DNA from: G965230065 sp965230065
GTDB taxonomy: Bacteria > Bacteroidota > Bacteroidia > Cytophagales > Cyclobacteriaceae
Direction: 5' to 3'
DNA: 64,000 bases
Assembly: GCA_965230065.1 (NCBI GenBank)
Contig: OZ245942.1
Coordinates: forward strand, 4,960,001-5,024,000
Below are positions 61,803-64,000 of the stretch, piece by piece (position 1 is the first letter of the stretch; every line of letters starts with the position of its first letter). Position numbers and translations under genes: made by a program. The notes under the pieces were generated by a model. That model had not been told where the DNA came from, ran no database searches, and saw only the letters and a list, made by a program, of their open reading frames with translations.

Positions 61803-62294
61803 ATGGCATCGTCCCAACTGACAGCTTTTGGTGAAATTTTACTTTACCTCATTGGTGGAGTGGTTTTTATTGCCGGTGGATTGATTACGGCCTGGCTGGT
61901 TCGCCCCGACAGGCCCAATATTGAGAAGATAACCACTTATGAGTGTGGTGAAGACCCTACGGGCACAGCCTGGGGGCAATTTAACACCCGCTTTTATATC
62001 ATTGCACTCATTTTTGTGTTGTTTGATGTGGAAATCGTATTTCTTTTTCCCTGGGCCACTGTTTTTGGGAATAAAGAATTGATAATCGGAACCAACGGCC
62101 TTTGGGGATGGTATGCCCTGGCAGAAATGTTTATTTTTATAGCCATCCTTGCCCTTGGCCTTGCCTATGCCTGGGCAAAAGGTTATTTAGACTGGGTGAA
62201 GCCAATGCCAAAAAAATCAGATTTTACTTCAAAAATTCCTGAAAGCTTGTATCAAAAGGTAAACGATAGAACACACACAAAAATCAATGCGTAG
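61803..62294 (+). CDS. nuoA: NADH-quinone oxidoreductase subunit A
   Basis: Membrane subunit of respiratory complex I. The 163-residue protein has three membrane spans (about 11-32, 72-95 and 103-125) and the conserved YECGEDPTG in the first loop plus FNTRFYIIALIFVLFDVE with the functional Glu/Asp residues of the second span. The extended C-terminal tail (about 35 residues past the last span) is longer than in many homologues. nuoB follows after 3 bases. Confidence 0.95.
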   Translation: MASSQLTAFGEILLYLIGGVVFIAGGLITAWLVRPDRPNIEKITTYECGEDPTGTAWGQFNTRFYIIALIFVLFDVEIVFLFPWATVFGNKELIIGTNGLWGWYALAEMFIFIAILALGLAYAWAKGYLDWVKPMPKKSDFTSKIPESLYQKVNDRTHTKINA

Positions 62295-62297
62295 GAG

Positions 62298-62819
62298 ATG
62301 GGATTACTAGATCAGAAATTTGGGCAGGGAGGCGTGATCGTTACCAAAGTTGACGATGTGATCAACTGGGCCAGGCTTTCGTCTTTGTGGCCAATGGGTT
62401 TTGGACTGGCATGCTGTGCCATTGAGATGATGTCAACGTACGCTTCAGGGTACGATTTAGACCGTCTGGGTGTAATTCCGCGGGCATCGCCCCGACAGTC
62501 GGATGTGATGATTGTGGCCGGAACGGTTACGTTTAAAATGGCCGACCGGGTTCGCAGGCTTTATGAGCAAATGTCGGAGCCCCGGTATGTGATTTCCATG
62601 GGTTCCTGTTCAAATTGCGGAGGCCCTTACTGGGAGCATGGCTACCATGTAGTGAAAGGCGTAGACCGCATCATTCCTGTAGATGTGTATGTGCCCGGCT
62701 GTCCGCCACGGCCTGAAGCTTTGATTGGAGGCTTTCTGAAATTACAGGAAAAAATCCGTAGCGAAACATTGATGGCTCCTACTGCTTTGGAAAAAATGAT
62801 GAAACTTCAGCGGCAGTAA
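62298..62819 (+). CDS. nuoB: NADH-quinone oxidoreductase subunit B
   Basis: Peripheral subunit of complex I carrying cluster N2. The 173-residue protein has the four ligands Cys39, Cys40 (LACCAIEMM), Cys104 (MGSCSNCGG) and Cys135 (VPGCPPRPE). It follows nuoA by 3 bases. Downstream there is a terminator-like inverted repeat and then a gene on the opposite strand, so nuoC and the remaining subunits must be encoded elsewhere. Confidence 0.96.
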   Translation: MGLLDQKFGQGGVIVTKVDDVINWARLSSLWPMGFGLACCAIEMMSTYASGYDLDRLGVIPRASPRQSDVMIVAGTVTFKMADRVRRLYEQMSEPRYVISMGSCSNCGGPYWEHGYHVVKGVDRIIPVDVYVPGCPPRPEALIGGFLKLQEKIRSETLMAPTALEKMMKLQRQ

Positions 62820-62873
62820 GCAGCGGCAGTTGGCAGTTATTAACCCGGAAGGGCATACTGCCAACAGCCTACT
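62808..62873. repeat. Heptad-periodic palindrome after nuoB
   Basis: Arms GTTGGCAGT (62829-62837) and ACTGCCAAC (62857-62865) are 19 bases apart. Around them GGCAGT recurs in 7-base steps (CGGCAGT, TGGCAGT). It overlaps the 3' end of nuoB and may end its transcription. Confidence 0.5.
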
Positions 62874-64000
62874 TATCATCAGTGGCTGTGTTGATAAAGC
62901 GTAACAAATTTTCATAAACCTGCTCAGGGTTTTGCCAGTATTCCCGGCTGTACACTGATTTGTGTTTCCAGCCTTTCTCGTTCAGTATAAAAGGGAGGTA
63001 AGCGTGCATTTCTTTGGCCGAAACACTTTGGTAATACAGCTCGTCATCTGTTCGTACCAGTCCCAGATAATTAGTTTTTTTATCCTCTGAAAATAACGTA
63101 AGGTCAGAAAAAGGAAGGGTAGGGGTAAGCTTTATTTTTTTCAGGGCAGATTCAGCCCAGTTGTTCAGCTTATTTTGGAGAAACCACTCAATGCGGTGCT
63201 TGGAAACATCGTAGGGCTTTGGCTGGAATTTACCCTCAGAAACCTCCTTTGCATAAGTCAAATATGCCTTGAGCAGTTTAGGCCCCTCATTTTTTGTTTT
63301 AGAGACATCCATTTCCTGGGGCAAAATGCTGCTGATTATATAAATTTGTTCCCGTGCCCTGGTGATAGCTACATTCAGCCTGTTTTCGCCATGCACCGCA
63401 TTGAGGCTGCCAAACTGAAGGTGTAATTTACCTTTTTCGTCAGGGGCATAAGCAGTAGAAAAAATAATGATGTCTTTTTCATCACCCTGCACATTTTCAA
63501 TATTTTTAACAAACAGCGTATCAGGTATAGTAAATTTATTTTTGACAGAGGCCGCTTCCAATAAATCCTGAATGAGCTCTCTTTGTTTAACATTGAAAGT
63601 TATGACGCCGATTTCATGCTGAGGCATGTCTTTGAGCAGTTTTTCTACCAAAGTCACTACTTTTTCAGCTTCAGTCAGGTTTGTTTGGTTTTTCCAGATG
63701 CCATTAACCTTGACATAATTTATGGGTGGGCCATCCGCATTCATGTCATTAAAGTGGGGAAGTAGCCGTAGATAATTATCATAAAAATGCCGGTTTGAAA
63801 AATCTATCAACTCCAGCGATCTGCTACGGTAATGGTCTTTCAGTTGAACCTGCATCAGAAACTTTCCTGCCAAATTGAGTAAAGAATCAGCTTCTAAAGC
63901 CATTGCTTCAGTGGCTTCAACGTCTTCGGTATCTACCTCCCATTTGGCCTGGTATAAGTCATTTGGCTTTAACTGTTTATCATCGCCTGCAATTACTACT
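62869..64000 (-). CDS. Superfamily 1 helicase with C-terminal nuclease-like domain (5' end outside window)
   Basis: C-terminal part of a DNA/RNA helicase; the frame is open to the window edge, so the ATG at 63903 is internal. Motif III-like IAGDDKQLKP lies just inside the edge. The second RecA domain is clear: VQGDEKDIIIFS (motif V) and NRLNVAITRAREQIYI (motif VI with its arginine). After it, from about residue 230 of the visible part, a domain with KHRIEWFLQNKLNNWAES, LGLVRTDDELYYQSVS and a final helix resembles the Vsr/MTES-type endonuclease fold found at the C terminus of many Upf1-like bacterial helicases. A defence or repair role is possible; no partner is in the window. Confidence 0.82.
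   Translation of the reverse strand, partial: VVIAGDDKQLKPNDLYQAKWEVDTEDVEATEAMALEADSLLNLAGKFLMQVQLKDHYRSRSLELIDFSNRHFYDNYLRLLPHFNDMNADGPPINYVKVNGIWKNQTNLTEAEKVVTLVEKLLKDMPQHEIGVITFNVKQRELIQDLLEAASVKNKFTIPDTLFVKNIENVQGDEKDIIIFSTAYAPDEKGKLHLQFGSLNAVHGENRLNVAITRAREQIYIISSILPQEMDVSKTKNEGPKLLKAYLTYAKEVSEGKFQPKPYDVSKHRIEWFLQNKLNNWAESALKKIKLTPTLPFSDLTLFSEDKKTNYLGLVRTDDELYYQSVSAKEMHAYLPFILNEKGWKHKSVYSREYWQNPEQVYENLLRFINTATDDK

Overview
The window is chromosomal DNA from a Bacteroidota bacterium, most likely a marine or aquatic member of the Cytophagales. I infer this from the protein families: a T9SS-type C-terminal sorting domain on a large M43 metalloprotease, CHRD and GSCFA domain proteins, a NifU/Mrp pair of the Bacteroidota kind, many short lipoproteins and OmpA/PorT-like barrels, and few recognisable Shine-Dalgarno sites. 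No rRNA, tRNA, CRISPR array or intact transposon was seen. Both ends of the window cut through genes: a sulfatase on the left and a helicase on the right.

Layout. (1) 1-10 kb is a carbohydrate-linked block on the + strand: three sulfatases, a VOC protein, a macrodomain-like protein and a beta-helix lipoprotein. A YjlB-type cupin and a sterol-desaturase-like membrane enzyme are interleaved on the - strand. (2) 10-16.4 kb holds a small orphan protein, the M43 protease and a second, tandem beta-helix protein. (3) 16.4-28.3 kb is mostly housekeeping: nifU-like/mrp, dnaG, two surface proteins, a Gfo/Idh/MocA oxidoreductase, a TPR lipoprotein, metG and a POTRA/beta-barrel protein. (4) 28.5-41.7 kb holds an NtrY-like histidine kinase, a 1229-residue outer-membrane-type protein, a CHRD lipoprotein, an App1-type phosphatase, a VWA lipoprotein and two further secreted proteins. 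(5) 41.8-47.2 kb is a uronate catabolic cluster on the - strand: LacI regulator, uxaC, kdgK, eda and a SASA esterase. It fits the breakdown of sulfated, uronate-containing polysaccharide implied by the sulfatases, although no SusC/SusD pair and no uxuA/uxuB is present. (6) 47.4-53.1 kb has acs, a PdeM-type phosphoesterase and a UPF0182 membrane protein. (7) 53.1-56.7 kb looks like an accessory island: a palindrome cluster, an A+T-rich eukaryote-like protein kinase, a 42-bp tandem hairpin array, an all-helical unknown and an internally deleted REP-associated (RAYT) transposase. (8) 56.8-64 kb has an esterase, GSCFA protein, purQ, two thioredoxin-like proteins, a Lon-N protein, nuoA-nuoB and a superfamily 1 helicase.

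The most unusual material is non-coding. At least eight intergenic stretches carry sequence with a 7-bp period, mostly folded into long imperfect palindromes; three of them lie beside or between the uronate genes. A separate array of six exactly 42-bp units, most with a GTGCCG/CGGCAC-type hairpin, lies about 0.9 kb from a RAYT relic. Other notable points are a DNA primase that has lost all four canonical zinc ligands, an Mrp protein without its CPxC motif, and a 60-codon reading frame at 38.2 kb that has no ordinary start codon.
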